DNA from: Mesorhizobium terrae | GTDB taxonomy: Bacteria > Pseudomonadota > Alphaproteobacteria > Rhizobiales > Rhizobiaceae | Length of the DNA stretch: 64,000 bases | Reading direction: 5' to 3' | Assembly: GCF_008727715.1 (NCBI RefSeq) | Contig: NZ_CP044217.1 | Span: forward strand, 1-64,000 | Shown here: positions 55,304 to 64,000 of the stretch, one piece after another | Layout: every line of letters starts with the position of its first letter | Numbering within the stretch: position 1 is the stretch's first letter | The notes under the pieces: model-generated | What the model was told of the DNA's origin: nothing | Seen by the model: the letters and a program-made list of their open reading frames with translations, nothing else | Database searches by the model: none | Made by a program: the position numbers and the translations under genes

Positions 55304-58300
55304 GCGAGCCCCGCTACGCCGAGCTTCAGGTCACCACGCATTTCAGCTTCCTGCGTGGCGCGTCCTCCTGCGAGGAGCTGTTCGCGCGCGCAGCCGAACT
55401 CGGCATCGAGGCGCTGGCCGTGGTCGACCGCAATTCGCTCGCCGGCATCGTGCGTGCCCATGAAGCCGCGAAGGCGACCGGCGTACGGCTTGTCGTCGGA
55501 TGCCGGCTCGATCTCGCCGATGCGCCGCCGATCCTCGTCTATCCCACCGATCGCCCGGCCTATTCTCGGCTTTGCCGTCTACTATCACTCGGAAAGCAGC
55601 GCGCCGGAAAGGCAAAGTGCGATCTGCGCTGGGCCGATCTCGTCGCCTATGGCGAAGGCCTGATCGCCGTGCTCGTACCCGACATGGCGGACGAGGATTG
55701 CGGATTCCATCTGCGCCGGCTGCGCGACGCCTTCGGTGACCGTGCCTACATGGCGCTGACGTTGCGGCGTCGGCCGAACGACCAGCTCCGACTCCACGAA
55801 TTGTCCAACCTCGCGGCGCACATGCGCGTGGCGACCGTCATCACCAACGACATCCTTTTCCACGAGCCCAGCCAGCGCGTCCTGCAGGACGTGGTGACCT
55901 GTATCCACCATGGCGTCACCATCGACGACCTCGGCGAGCGGCGCGAGCGCCATGCCGATCGCTATCTGAAACCGCCGGCCGAGATGCACCGCCTGTTCGC
56001 GCGCTATCCCGAAGCGCTCGCCCGCGCGCTGGAGATCGTGCGGCGCTGCGCCTTCTCCATGGACGAGCTACGCTACCAATATCCGGAGGAGCGCGACGAT
56101 CCCTCGCTCACCCCGCAGCAGACGCTTGAAAAACTGACCTGGGAAGGTGCTGAGCGGCGTTACCCGGAGGGTGTGCCGGACAATGTCGTCGCCTCGCTCA
56201 AGCACGAGCTGGCGCTGATCGCCAAGCTCGACTACGCGCCATACTTCCTGACGGTCAATTCCATCGTGCGCTTCGCCCGCTCGCGCGACATTCTCTGCCA
56301 GGGGCGCGGCTCGGCCGCCAATTCGGCGGTCTGCTACGTGCTCGGCATCACCAGCATCGACCCCGGACGAAACGATCTCTTGTTCGAGCGGTTCATTTCG
56401 GAAGAACGGCGCGAGCCGCCGGACATCGACGTGGATTTCGAGCATGAGCGGCGCGAGATCGTCATGCAGTGGGTGTTCGACACTTACGGCCGCGACCGCG
56501 CAGCACTCTGTTCGACCGTCATCCGTTACCGCACCAAGGGGGCGCTACGGGATGTCGGCAAAGCGCTTGGGTTGCCAGAGGATTTGATCTCGACACTCTC
56601 CGGCCAGGTCTGGGGCTGGTCGGAAGAGGGCGTGTCGAAAGGCCAGGTCGAGCAGCTCAATCTCAACACGGCCGACCGGCGCTTGCGCCTGACCCTCGAC
56701 CTTGCCCGGCAGCTCATGGGCGCGCCCCGGCATCTCAGCCAGCATCCGGGCGGCTTCGTCCTCACCCACGACCGGCTGGATGACCTCGTGCCGATCGAGC
56801 CGGCGGCGATGGAAAACCGCCAGGTGGTGGAATGGGACAAGGACGATATCGACGCGCTGCGCTTCATGAAGGTCGACATTTTGGCATTGGGGATGTTGAC
56901 CTGCATGAAGAAGGGCCTCGACCTTCTGGCCGAGCACAAGGGCGCCAATCTCGACCTTGCGACGATCCCGCCGGAGGACCCGCGCACCTACGCGATGATC
57001 CGAAAGGCGGACACGCTCGGCACATTCCAGATCGAAAGTCGAGCGCAGATGTCGATGCTGCCGCGCCTCAAACCTCGAACCTACTACGACCTCGTCGTAC
57101 AGGTCGCGATCGTGCGGCCCGGCCCTATCCAGGGAGACATGGTGCACCCGTATCTGCGCCGCCGCGAAGGGTTGGAACCGGTCCACTATCCCAAGCCGGA
57201 ACTCGAAAGGGTGTTGGGCAAAACGCTGGGGGTGCCCTTATTCCAGGAGCAGGCCATGCAGGTCGCGATCAGCTGCGCGGGCTTCACGCCCGGAGAAGCG
57301 GACATGCTGCGCAAGTCGATGGCCACGTTTAAACACAGCGGCGGCGTCAGCGCCTTCAAGGCCAAGCTTATCGACGGCATGGTCGCCAACGGCTACGAGC
57401 GCGATTTCGCGGAAGCCACCTTCCGGCAGTTGGAGGGGTTCGGCAGCTACGGATTTCCGGAAAGCCACGCAGCCTCCTTTGCCTTGATCGCCTACGCTTC
57501 CGCCTGGCTCAAATGTTGGCACCCCGACGCATTCGCCGCAGCACTTCTCAACTCCCAGCCGATGGGTTTCTACGCGCCCGCCCAGATCGTCCGCGACGCC
57601 CGCGATCACGGCGTCGAGATACGGCCCGTCTGCGCCAACGCCTCCCGATGGGATTGTACGCTCGAACCCCCCGACGACGAAGACCGCTTCGCCGTTCGCC
57701 TGGGCTTTCGCATGGTCAAGGGCCTTGCCAATCAGCATGCTGCATCGATCGTCGGCGCGCGCGCCGATCTGCCCTTCGCGTCGGTCGACGATCTCTGGCG
57801 CCGCGCCGGCGTACCGCAGGCAGCGCTCGTCCAGCTCGCCGAGGCCGACGCCTTCCGGCCGGCTTTCGGCCTGGCACGGCGCGAAGCGCTCTGGGCCATA
57901 CGCGGCCTGCGTGACGCCCCGCTGCCACTGTTCGCGGCCGCGACGGCGCGCGAGGAAGCAATCGTGCCGGAGATCGCCGAGCCGGCCGTCTCGCTGCGCC
58001 CGATGACGGCCGGTAGCGAGGTGGTGGAGGATTACGGCCATGTCGGGCTGTCGCTTCGATCGCATCCGGTTTCGTTCCTGCGCGAGGACCTGCGCCGCCG
58101 TCGCATCGTCTCTTGCGCCGAGGCCATGGACGCCCGTGACGGCCGCTGGCTGGAAGCCGCCGGCATCGTGCTTGTCCGCCAGCGGCCGGGTAGTGCGAAA
58201 GGCGTCCTGTTTGTGACGCTCGAGGATGAGACGGGCATCGCCAACCTTGTCGTCTGGCCGAAGGTGTTCGATGCCAATCGCCGCACGCTGCTGTCGGCAG

Positions 58301-58572
58301 GTATGCTCGGCGTGCGCGGCCGTATCCAGCGCGAGGGTGCCGTCGTGCATCTGGTCGCGCAGAAGATCACCGACCTGTCGGCCGAGCTCGCGAGCGTCGG
58401 CAGTCGCGACGCCGCCTTTCCGTTGCCGCATGGTCGCGGCGACGAATTCCATCATGGATCGCCGTCGCCCGATCCGCGCGGCCTGCCGCCAAGATCGTTC
58501 CAAAGCCGCAATTTGACGGACGGATACGGCCACATCCGTCAGATAGCCGTGAAGGGCAGGAATTTCAGATGA
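55300..58572 (+). CDS. dnaE2: Error-prone DNA polymerase DnaE2
   Basis: This 1090-residue C-family polymerase has an N-terminal PHP domain ([21 protein letters not shown], key part [11 protein letters not shown]). The catalytic aspartates are in [16 protein letters not shown] (near residue 374), [14 protein letters not shown] lies later, the third acidic site is near [21 protein letters not shown], and there is a C-terminal OB fold ([23 protein letters not shown] region). It extends over damaged DNA and causes induced mutation. It overlaps imuB by four bases. Length and motifs are complete. Confidence 0.95.
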   Translation: MSEPRYAELQVTTHFSFLRGASSCEELFARAAELGIEALAVVDRNSLAGIVRAHEAAKATGVRLVVGCRLDLADAPPILVYPTDRPAYSRLCRLLSLGKQRAGKAKCDLRWADLVAYGEGLIAVLVPDMADEDCGFHLRRLRDAFGDRAYMALTLRRRPNDQLRLHELSNLAAHMRVATVITNDILFHEPSQRVLQDVVTCIHHGVTIDDLGERRERHADRYLKPPAEMHRLFARYPEALARALEIVRRCAFSMDELRYQYPEERDDPSLTPQQTLEKLTWEGAERRYPEGVPDNVVASLKHELALIAKLDYAPYFLTVNSIVRFARSRDILCQGRGSAANSAVCYVLGITSIDPGRNDLLFERFISEERREPPDIDVDFEHERREIVMQWVFDTYGRDRAALCSTVIRYRTKGALRDVGKALGLPEDLISTLSGQVWGWSEEGVSKGQVEQLNLNTADRRLRLTLDLARQLMGAPRHLSQHPGGFVLTHDRLDDLVPIEPAAMENRQVVEWDKDDIDALRFMKVDILALGMLTCMKKGLDLLAEHKGANLDLATIPPEDPRTYAMIRKADTLGTFQIESRAQMSMLPRLKPRTYYDLVVQVAIVRPGPIQGDMVHPYLRRREGLEPVHYPKPELERVLGKTLGVPLFQEQAMQVAISCAGFTPGEADMLRKSMATFKHSGGVSAFKAKLIDGMVANGYERDFAEATFRQLEGFGSYGFPESHAASFALIAYASAWLKCWHPDAFAAALLNSQPMGFYAPAQIVRDARDHGVEIRPVCANASRWDCTLEPPDDEDRFAVRLGFRMVKGLANQHAASIVGARADLPFASVDDLWRRAGVPQAALVQLAEADAFRPAFGLARREALWAIRGLRDAPLPLFAAATAREEAIVPEIAEPAVSLRPMTAGSEVVEDYGHVGLSLRSHPVSFLREDLRRRRIVSCAEAMDARDGRWLEAAGIVLVRQRPGSAKGVLFVTLEDETGIANLVVWPKVFDANRRTLLSAGMLGVRGRIQREGAVVHLVAQKITDLSAELASVGSRDAAFPLPHGRGDEFHHGSPSPDPRGLPPRSFQSRNLTDGYGHIRQIAVKGRNFR

Positions 58573-58862
58573 AACGATAGCGCTGGTATGAGATGGAGCG
58601 ACCGCTTCCGACCCTCATTGCGGACATTCCACAATCTATAACAGCTTCCAGGAAGCTGCCGCTCGTGGCGCGATCAAATTCCGGCATAATCAGGGGAGGG
58701 GCTGCTCCAGCTCGACTTCGTTGGTGAAGTGGCGGCGCTCCTTCTTTTGAATGTATGCGTAGCGGCTTGTCGTTGAACTATGTGTCAAAGGCCTCGGTGA
58801 AGACACTCTTGGACAGCACCGTTTAGCTCGATACAACTGAACCGCGCTGGGCGAGGGGGAAT
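58573..58862. other. Intergenic region after dnaE2
   Basis: These 290 bases have no gene. A perfect 8-bp inverted repeat CAGCTTCC-A-GGAAGCTG lies at about 58641-58657 and could be part of a dnaE2 3' structure. No promoter for the following HEPN operon was assigned. Confidence 0.4.
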
Positions 58863-59396
58863 ATGGTCGATCTAAACCTTACTTACGTCGACGAGCTAAT
58901 CAACGTTCGCCATGTTTTACACGGTGGTGCTCGCGGCGCCCCCAAGAAGGTCGAGGACGGATCGCGTGAGGGAGCTTCGATAAACCGGAGTTGCGTCGTT
59001 ATGATGAGCGCTCTGCTGCAGGCTTACGTTCAAGACGTCTTTAAGATATGCGCCATACAGGCGCTACCGACGTTGAACACCGACGCCGTCTGGGCTGCGT
59101 ACTGGAAGCAGATGAAGGGATGGGGAAACCCTAGTGCCGATAATATCAAGACTCTCTTTCTGAAGATCGGCGTAAGCGACGTATTCGACGGTCTCAGTTG
59201 GCGGAACTGCCCCAACACCACCGTTCGCAGTCGACTAAACCAGCTCAACCATGTCCGCAATAGTATAGCCCATGGTGCCACCGTCCTCAGGGTGAACGAT
59301 GCCGACTACGCGTTGACGCTGGTAAAAATCAAGACCTTCCGGAACTATGCCGAACAGTTCGCCGACAGGTTCGAGCAGCATGCTCTCGGGATCTGA
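58863..59396 (+). CDS. HEPN-domain protein (RiboL-PSP-HEPN/MAE-like)
   Basis: This 177-residue helical protein carries the HEPN signature R-x4-6-H as VRNSIAHGATV (about residues 130-140), preceded by ALLQAYVQDVFKICAIQAL and RSRLNQLNHVRNS, the usual two long helices. HEPN proteins are frequent RNA-cutting effectors in toxin-antitoxin and abortive defence systems. It is first in a three-gene operon; its stop overlaps the start of the next gene (TGATG). An assignment to RiboL-PSP- or MAE_28990-type HEPN is from memory of pattern only. Confidence 0.72.
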   Translation: MVDLNLTYVDELINVRHVLHGGARGAPKKVEDGSREGASINRSCVVMMSALLQAYVQDVFKICAIQALPTLNTDAVWAAYWKQMKGWGNPSADNIKTLFLKIGVSDVFDGLSWRNCPNTTVRSRLNQLNHVRNSIAHGATVLRVNDADYALTLVKIKTFRNYAEQFADRFEQHALGI

Positions 59397-60007
59397 TGGA
59401 TTTTGACGACCTGGTCGAACAAGTTGCCGCTCCCGAAAAGAGAGCCGGCAAGGTCGCCGACGGCATCGAGCACAAGATGCACGAGGGTGCCGTGATGGTG
59501 GCCTATGCCATGCACCTCCTGCGCACAACGGAAGCCAAACACGTCCGCATTCATCCTGATGGGGAGCACGGCAAGAGGTTTGATTTCACCGGCTGGTTGG
59601 CCCGGCGCGGCTTCGATAAGGCAACGTCTACCGGTACGACGACGTACGGCGGCGAGTATTGGCACAAGAACGGATGGAGGATCACCATCCATCCCAGTTC
59701 TGGAAAAGGCGATGTTGTAGCCGAGGTCGGCAACCACATCGTCACGGCCGAGTGCACGGGCGGCATCATAAATACTCGGCACGCCGGCCAGGTGTCTCGG
59801 CTTTACAAAGGCCTATGCGAGACTGTTGGTCTACTGATGGCGAGCGAAAGTCCCGGTCGGCAGGTCGCGGTTATCCCCTATACGGAAAGCACTTTAAGAC
59901 TTGCGACCAGGATGGCACCGCGGTGTGCGCTGGCAGGCATTGAGATCGCGCTGGTCGGCAGCCGTGGCGAGGTCACGGACGTGGTGGCCGCCGATGGCAG
60001 GCAATAA
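59396..60007 (+). CDS. Unknown protein, possible restriction-endonuclease-like fold
   Basis: This 203-residue protein has a middle segment RRGFDKATSTGTTTYGGEYWHKNGW and then GDVVAEVGNHIVTAECTGG..INTRHAGQVSRLYKGLCE. The spacing of E..AECTGG after GDVVAE recalls a D/E-x(n)-E-x-C/K nuclease core, with cysteine-threonine where lysine is usual. The N-terminal helix EHKMHEGAVMVAYAMHLLR may contact the HEPN partner. It overlaps both neighbours (by 1 and 14 bases). No family recognised; nuclease activity is a hypothesis. Confidence 0.6.
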   Translation: MDFDDLVEQVAAPEKRAGKVADGIEHKMHEGAVMVAYAMHLLRTTEAKHVRIHPDGEHGKRFDFTGWLARRGFDKATSTGTTTYGGEYWHKNGWRITIHPSSGKGDVVAEVGNHIVTAECTGGIINTRHAGQVSRLYKGLCETVGLLMASESPGRQVAVIPYTESTLRLATRMAPRCALAGIEIALVGSRGEVTDVVAADGRQ

Positions 60008-60785
60008 GATTCCTGAAAATCTTGGCTTCCTGCACTCTGGCGAGGAAGTCGCGCGAGGTAAGTCCATCGATTTCATCGAGGGACACGAAGACCTTCTGCA
60101 GCATGTCGGCATGATCGAGATGATCATGGACCTCCTGCAGTTCTACCGCATGGACTATGCCGAGAAGGATGAGAACCAACTCATCATAAAGCTTCTGGGT
60201 GCCCGGATTTTCAATGCCCAGGGAGCTGCCCTCAAGCTCATCCTCGGCGGCTACTATCAGGCCGCCGGTCTCCAAATCCGGGACATCTTGGAGACCGCAT
60301 TTCTCCTGGATTACTTCAGCACTGATGACGCTTTGATCCAGCGCTGGAAGTTAGTGTCAGAGCAGGAGCGGACGAAAGAGTTTGGCCAAGCCAAAATCCG
60401 GCAAGCGCTGGACGATCGTGACGGCTTCACCGAAAAAAAGCGCATGGAGCACTACAAGCTCCTCTCATCGATCGCTGCGCACCCAACATTTGCCGGTTTC
60501 ACGATGCTCCGACCGACACCTGGAGCTGACGCACACATGGGGCCTTTCTATGTGCCCGAGCTTTTGACGGCGACCATCCAGGAATTGGTCAAAGTGTCTG
60601 TGGCAGCGTGGGAGAGCTTCAAATGGTTTTTCAAGCCCGAAACGATCCCGCAGTACCGCGCCACGCTTCGATACCTAGAAACCAGTGTCGAGTGGGTTGA
60701 GAAGACCTATGAAAAGAAGATGGATCGCCGCGACATAGAAGCAGTGCGGTCCATTTTGAAAGAACTAGAGCGTCCGGGGAAATAG
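59994..60785 (+). CDS. Unknown helical protein (DUF5677-like)
   Basis: This 263-residue, largely helical protein has IEMIMDLLQFYRMDYAEKDE, ILGGYYQAAGLQIRDILETAFLLDYF and HYKLLSSIAAHPTFAGF. The RDILETAFLLDYF helix pair resembles DUF5677-type proteins, themselves HEPN-like. The ATG at 59994 overlaps the previous gene by 14 bases, so it completes a coupled three-gene operon. It could be an antitoxin, a sensor or a second HEPN subunit; no motif decides. Confidence 0.6.
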   Translation: MAGNKIPENLGFLHSGEEVARGKSIDFIEGHEDLLQHVGMIEMIMDLLQFYRMDYAEKDENQLIIKLLGARIFNAQGAALKLILGGYYQAAGLQIRDILETAFLLDYFSTDDALIQRWKLVSEQERTKEFGQAKIRQALDDRDGFTEKKRMEHYKLLSSIAAHPTFAGFTMLRPTPGADAHMGPFYVPELLTATIQELVKVSVAAWESFKWFFKPETIPQYRATLRYLETSVEWVEKTYEKKMDRRDIEAVRSILKELERPGK

Positions 60786-61301
60786 CTCAGATTTTGAGTG
60801 ACTCGCGGGGAGCATCGGCTTCGACGCCCACAAGGTAGATTTCAAGAAGCACGTTCATGCTCTCGCGCAGCTACGGGACGGTCTGGGTGGCAAAGCCAAT
60901 GTTGTCGACGCCGACATTGATGCACTAGCAAAACCCGGGCAAAGCGCAGAAATCGACCGCCCCGACGGCATTGCCACGTCACCCTTCGGGGGAAGTTTTC
61001 CAAAAGCCGACTGTCCGCTTCCCAGCTCATGGTGGACGTCGCGGCGCGGGATTCTCTTTGAATGCAGCCGGGAGCGACTACGTTTCGACTGGTTGGTGAC
61101 CGCTCACGCGTTTATTCTCCTAAACGTCTTGTTTTGAACACCGTTTGCGTCTACGTTCTAAACATCGATCTTGCTTGTCGAACTTTGTTTCTGGCGCGAA
61201 CCGCGCCGTCGGCGATCTTCTCCTCTCAGCATCGATCTAACCGTTTGTCGCGCATTCCGCCCGGCAGGCAATCCTCTATGCGCGATTGAAAGGAAATCGT
61301 C
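60786..61301. other. Gap holding the long cold-shock leader and a possible gene relic
   Basis: The first 250 bases contain an open stretch without start codon (parts such as IGFDAHKVDFKKHVHALAQL) that I cannot assign. The last 170 bases look like the long untranslated leader of the cold-shock gene: a TTGAAC near 61134 with CTAAAC about 20 bases on is a possible promoter, and no frame is open. Confidence 0.4.
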
Positions 61302-61511
61302 ATGAATACTGGAACTGTGAAGTTCTTCAATTCCACCAAGGGCTTCGGCTTCATCGAGCAGGGCAACGGCCAGCCGGACGTCTTCGTCCACATCTCTGCC
61401 GTCGAGCGCGCCGGCATGCGCACCATCGTCGAGGGTCAGAAGCTGAGCTTCGACATCGTCAAGGACAACCGGAACGGCAAGAACTCGGCCGAAAACCTCC
61501 TGGCGGCGTAA
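61302..61511 (+). CDS. Cold-shock protein (CspA family)
   Basis: This 69-residue cold-shock domain has both RNA-binding motifs KGFGFIEQ (RNP1) and VFVHISAV (RNP2). It opens [17 protein letters not shown]. It should act as an RNA chaperone. The start follows GAAAGGAAATC. A long leader upstream suggests post-transcriptional thermal control, as in other csp genes. A strong terminator follows at 61577. Confidence 0.95.
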   Translation: MNTGTVKFFNSTKGFGFIEQGNGQPDVFVHISAVERAGMRTIVEGQKLSFDIVKDNRNGKNSAENLLAA

Positions 61512-61576
61512 ACGGGATTGCGCTTCTGGTCTTTGACCACGGATGTACTGGCACTGATCATCGAGGCGCATAGGAG

Positions 61577-61604
61577 AGGCCGGGTTCGCCCGGCCTTTTT
61601 GTTT
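61577..61604 (+). terminator. Rho-independent terminator after the cold-shock gene
   Basis: AGGCCGGG-TTCG-CCCGGCCT followed by TTTTTGTTTTT is a textbook terminator with an 8-bp stem and tetraloop. Confidence 0.9.
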
Positions 61605-61627
61605 TTCATACCCGAGGGAATGACAGC

Positions 61628-61870
61628 ATGAGCGGCACCATCACCGAGCATAACCTTTTCAAGCCCAGGCCCTCCAAAGCCGAAAGCAAGGCCGACATTA
61701 CGAACCATACGGCGCGAGCTATCATCGGCGCCGAGGCCGAGCGTCGGGAAGCCAAGACGGCGAGGTTGCGAGAGGCCCGCCTGGAAAAGGAAGCGACACG
61801 AGCCGCTGAACCGTCGTCGCCCAAGCGGCGCCTTGCCGTGGCGCGCCGGCGCCCAGGACCTTCGACATAG
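61628..61870 (+). CDS. Small basic protein next to the cold-shock gene
   Basis: This 80-residue Arg/Lys/Ala-rich protein has MSGTITEHNLFKPRPSKAES and a helix AEAERREAKTARLREARLEKEATRAAE, ending in a basic patch. Similar short proteins lie beside csp genes in rhizobia as I recall. It might bind RNA. The csp terminator lies only 23 bases upstream, so it needs read-through or its own promoter. Confidence 0.6.
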   Translation: MSGTITEHNLFKPRPSKAESKADITNHTARAIIGAEAERREAKTARLREARLEKEATRAAEPSSPKRRLAVARRRPGPST

Positions 61871-62156
61871 CACAGGATGACGCGAAAGACCTGCGTTCGT
61901 CGATCTCGACCGAAGCGCAGAGAAGCGCGTTGGAGCTTTCCGGGAGGCGTATCCGGGCAAGCGACCGGACTACATTTTCGCAGTCACAGGGTTGAAGTCA
62001 CGCTGCCAGAGAAGATTGTTCGCTTCGTTTCACGCTGCTGTCATCCCTATGTAGTTTTGGGAGCCAATTTTTCTCATCACAGCGATCAATTCCGTCGTAT
62101 CTAATGAACCCGTCTTGGCGCCGCAGGCGCGACTTTCGACGTGCAAGGATTCTGGG
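61871..62156. other. Intergenic region before HWE kinase
   Basis: No start-bearing gene was found. One frame reads DRSAEKRVGAFREAYPGKRPDYIF, which may be a gene fragment, but it lacks a start and a known family. Confidence 0.35.
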
Positions 62157-63224
62157 GTGGCCGTATCGCATTTTCGTTTTCTCAATGCCGGAGGCGAGGC
62201 TTCCCATGAAATCATGGATTTCAACTGGGCGTCGACGTCGCTTGGCCCGATCGAGGAGTGGCCGCCGATCCTGAAGACCACCCTCGCATTGATGCTGCGT
62301 TCAACGTTCCCGAAGGCGTTGGTATGGGGTGCGGAGTTCATCACTTTTCACAATGACGCCTTCCGGCCGATCCTGGGAGAAAAACCGCCTGCGATCGGCA
62401 GGCCTTTCAACGAAATTTGGGTGGAAGCGTGGGATGAGATCGGCCCGATCGCGCTTGACGCGCTGGGGGGCAAGTCGACTTTCATCGAGAATTTTCCGCT
62501 GGTCGTGGATCGTGACGGCGCGGGAGAACAGGCTTACTTCACCTTCTGCTACAGTCCGGTGCTCGACGCCGACGGGACGATCGTCGGTTTCATGGACACG
62601 GTCATCGAAACGACCCAGACGGTGTTGGCGCAACGGCAGGCGGACGTACTCAATGCCGAACTCGGCCATCGCATCCGAAACATCCTCGCGATGGTCGGCT
62701 CGATCGCCTCGCAGACGCTCCGGTCGAGTGCCGATCTGGCCGAGGCGGAGAGCAGCTTGGGGCATCGTCTGAGAGCGCTGGCGGGTGTGCAAGACGCCCT
62801 GCGCACCGGAGGTGTGACCGAGGCCGAGGTCCACGGCATTGTCGCGACCGCGCTTGCGCCGCACGGCCTCGAGGATGGGCGGGTGACTGCGGAAGGACCG
62901 AACGTCCGCCTGCCAGAGGAGAAGGCGCTGGCTCTGACTCTTGCACTGAACGAACTTGTGACGAACGCAATCAAATACGGAGCGCTTTCCAACCGATCGG
63001 GGACGGTGGATATCTCTTGGGAGCTCGCTGGAACGGAAGATCAAGACTTCCGCCTGTTTTGGCGGGAACGCGGGGGTCCTCGCGTCACTGCTCCTCACAA
63101 GGCCGGATTCGGTTCGCGTCTTATCCAACGTCATGTTGCGGAGGCTTTTGGAGGGAAGGCCCAAATCACCTTCGCGGCTGAAGGAATCACCTATGAGATT
63201 GGTCCTCGGAACAACGAATCCTGA
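62157..63224 (+). CDS. HWE-family sensor histidine kinase with PAS-like domain
   Basis: This kinase of about 355 residues has an N-terminal PAS-like domain (IMDFNWASTSLGPIEEWPPIL, GKSTFIENFPLVVDRDGAGEQAYFTF) and a C-terminal HWE kinase: phosphoacceptor NAELGHRIRNILAMV (His about 171), and N-box ALNELVTNAIKYGAL. HWE kinases are a mainly rhizobial class, often in light or general-stress signalling. GTG 62157 with AAGGA upstream is preferred over TTG 62115. No response regulator is adjacent. No transmembrane segment, so it senses a cytoplasmic cue. Confidence 0.85.
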   Translation: MAVSHFRFLNAGGEASHEIMDFNWASTSLGPIEEWPPILKTTLALMLRSTFPKALVWGAEFITFHNDAFRPILGEKPPAIGRPFNEIWVEAWDEIGPIALDALGGKSTFIENFPLVVDRDGAGEQAYFTFCYSPVLDADGTIVGFMDTVIETTQTVLAQRQADVLNAELGHRIRNILAMVGSIASQTLRSSADLAEAESSLGHRLRALAGVQDALRTGGVTEAEVHGIVATALAPHGLEDGRVTAEGPNVRLPEEKALALTLALNELVTNAIKYGALSNRSGTVDISWELAGTEDQDFRLFWRERGGPRVTAPHKAGFGSRLIQRHVAEAFGGKAQITFAAEGITYEIGPRNNES

Positions 63225-63281
63225 TGCTTGAAGCGTCGCCGGCGACAGCCCGCATTTGGCCGATCTGACGCGATCGCCAAA

Positions 63282-63914
63282 TCAGCGCAGAAACCCGTCG
63301 GCTTCGAAGTCTTCCCAACCCTGCAATTTCCGGCGCGAGTCATCATCGGTGTCGCCAATTGCCAGCGCTGCCTTCCGGCCTTTCTTCTGCAACCGTGTCA
63401 GGGCCGCCTTTCCGGCGGCTCTGCGTCGGTTTTCCGCTGCGGTCAGCGTGTCTTGTTCGCGCCACAGTGTAACGAGGTCGCGGTCCAGGACGTCCTCGAC
63501 GTGACGAGGGTCAAAAACGTGAAACGTAATCTTCCTGGCGCGCCCGCGAAGTTTCACGGTGCGCGTTCCCGCACTCTGTAGGCGGCCGTCGTTGAGCCAT
63601 CGATGCCGCTCGGTCGCAGAGATGGCGAGGATGTCCTCGATCTCGCGAGGAATGACAGGCAAGACTTCGATATCCTGCAGGGCTTTTGCCACGATCATCG
63701 ACGCCGTCCGGAAATCGCCCTCGGAGCCTTCCGGCATTTGCAGAGCGAGCGTCCGCGCCTCGACATGCAGGAACTTCTTCGCCGTGGACGGAAGGCGGGC
63801 ACGCACTTCCAGAAAAATGCCTCTTGTGCGGACCGACGATCCCAACGTGGCGGCCGACGAGAGCTTCCATTCTTCGACCCGTTCGGCGGCCGTATTCGTC
63901 TCGCGCGTGGGCAT
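63282..63914 (-). CDS. Hypothetical protein at window edge
   Basis: This 210-residue protein begins MPTRETNTAAERVEEWKLSS. The middle has FLHVEARTLALQMPEGSEGDFRTASMIVAKALQD and SATERHRWLNDGRLQSAGTRTVKLRGRARKI, and it ends KLQGWEDFEADGFLR. No domain recognised; the central RHRWLNDGRL region could be a winged or HTH-like DNA contact as seen in excisionase-like proteins. It converges on the HWE kinase gene. The frame reaches 63962, but the start at 63914 fits the upstream sequence better. Confidence 0.6.
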   Translation of the reverse strand: MPTRETNTAAERVEEWKLSSAATLGSSVRTRGIFLEVRARLPSTAKKFLHVEARTLALQMPEGSEGDFRTASMIVAKALQDIEVLPVIPREIEDILAISATERHRWLNDGRLQSAGTRTVKLRGRARKITFHVFDPRHVEDVLDRDLVTLWREQDTLTAAENRRRAAGKAALTRLQKKGRKAALAIGDTDDDSRRKLQGWEDFEADGFLR

Positions 63915-64000
63915 GCCCCTAAATAAGTATCCTTTCCACCGGGGTGCAACACGCTGGATCACGAAGCGTCATACCGCAGGCCAGCGCCGCCGTTCCGTCC

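Overview
The window reads as rhizobial (Hyphomicrobiales, Mesorhizobium/Rhizobium-like) alphaproteobacterial DNA. It is GC-rich and carries four DUF982 genes, a DUF1612 (RHE_PE00001-type) gene, Usg, a SyrB-like protein, an HWE histidine kinase, a GTTC-N7-GTTC LexA box, an imuA-imuB-dnaE2 cassette and an sRNA locus resembling the alpha-r14/NfeR1 family. No rRNA, intact tRNA or CRISPR array was seen. All family names come from reading the sequence and from memory of the families; nothing was searched.

Region A (1-22.6 kb) is a photooxidative-stress cluster around an ECF sigma factor and its zinc-cupin anti-sigma factor (RpoE-ChrR type). Around them are a FAD amine-oxidase-like protein, a DUF1365 protein and two Cfa-type methyltransferases (candidate methyl-branched or furan fatty acid enzymes), DUF1295 and DUF2177 membrane proteins, an esterase, SOUL, lipocalin, DUF2147 and fasciclin proteins, MsrPQ, an atypical SDR, CIA30, two different photolyases, ferrochelatase, a Nudix hydrolase and TspO. 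I found six promoters of the form TGATCC/T-N18-TA plus one with a single mismatch. They tie the region into one regulon, and one of them drives a previously unlisted 47-codon ORF upstream of hemH.

Region B (22.6-26.9 kb) is an IS21-family element whose istB is split by an IS5-like element with a 6-bp target duplication. Region C (26.9-34.5 kb) is a heat-shock cluster: two Hsp20 genes with a ROSE-like thermometer leader, groES-groEL behind a degenerate CIRCE, Usg, DUF982 paralogues and small rhizobial proteins. It ends in a DUF1612 gene that has lost its N-terminal part.

Region D (34.5-44.6 kb) is the best candidate for a little-described system. It is a ~10-kb block bounded by near-identical 25-bp repeats, one being the 3' end of the DUF1612 gene. 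It holds two divergent overlapping gene pairs: an AddB-like nuclease with an AddA-like helicase-nuclease, and an OLD ATPase-TOPRIM with a UvrD helicase (Gabija-like). A DUF3800 gene lies just outside.

Region E (45.5-64 kb) holds a broken rifampin ADP-ribosyltransferase gene, a secreted phosphodiester glycosidase, a staphylococcal-type nuclease, the NfeR1-like sRNA locus, a SyrB-like gene, dinB, another UvrD helicase, the LexA-boxed imuA-imuB-dnaE2 mutagenesis operon, a compact three-gene HEPN/nuclease-like operon of unknown function (second defence candidate), a cold-shock gene, an HWE kinase and an unknown protein at the edge.
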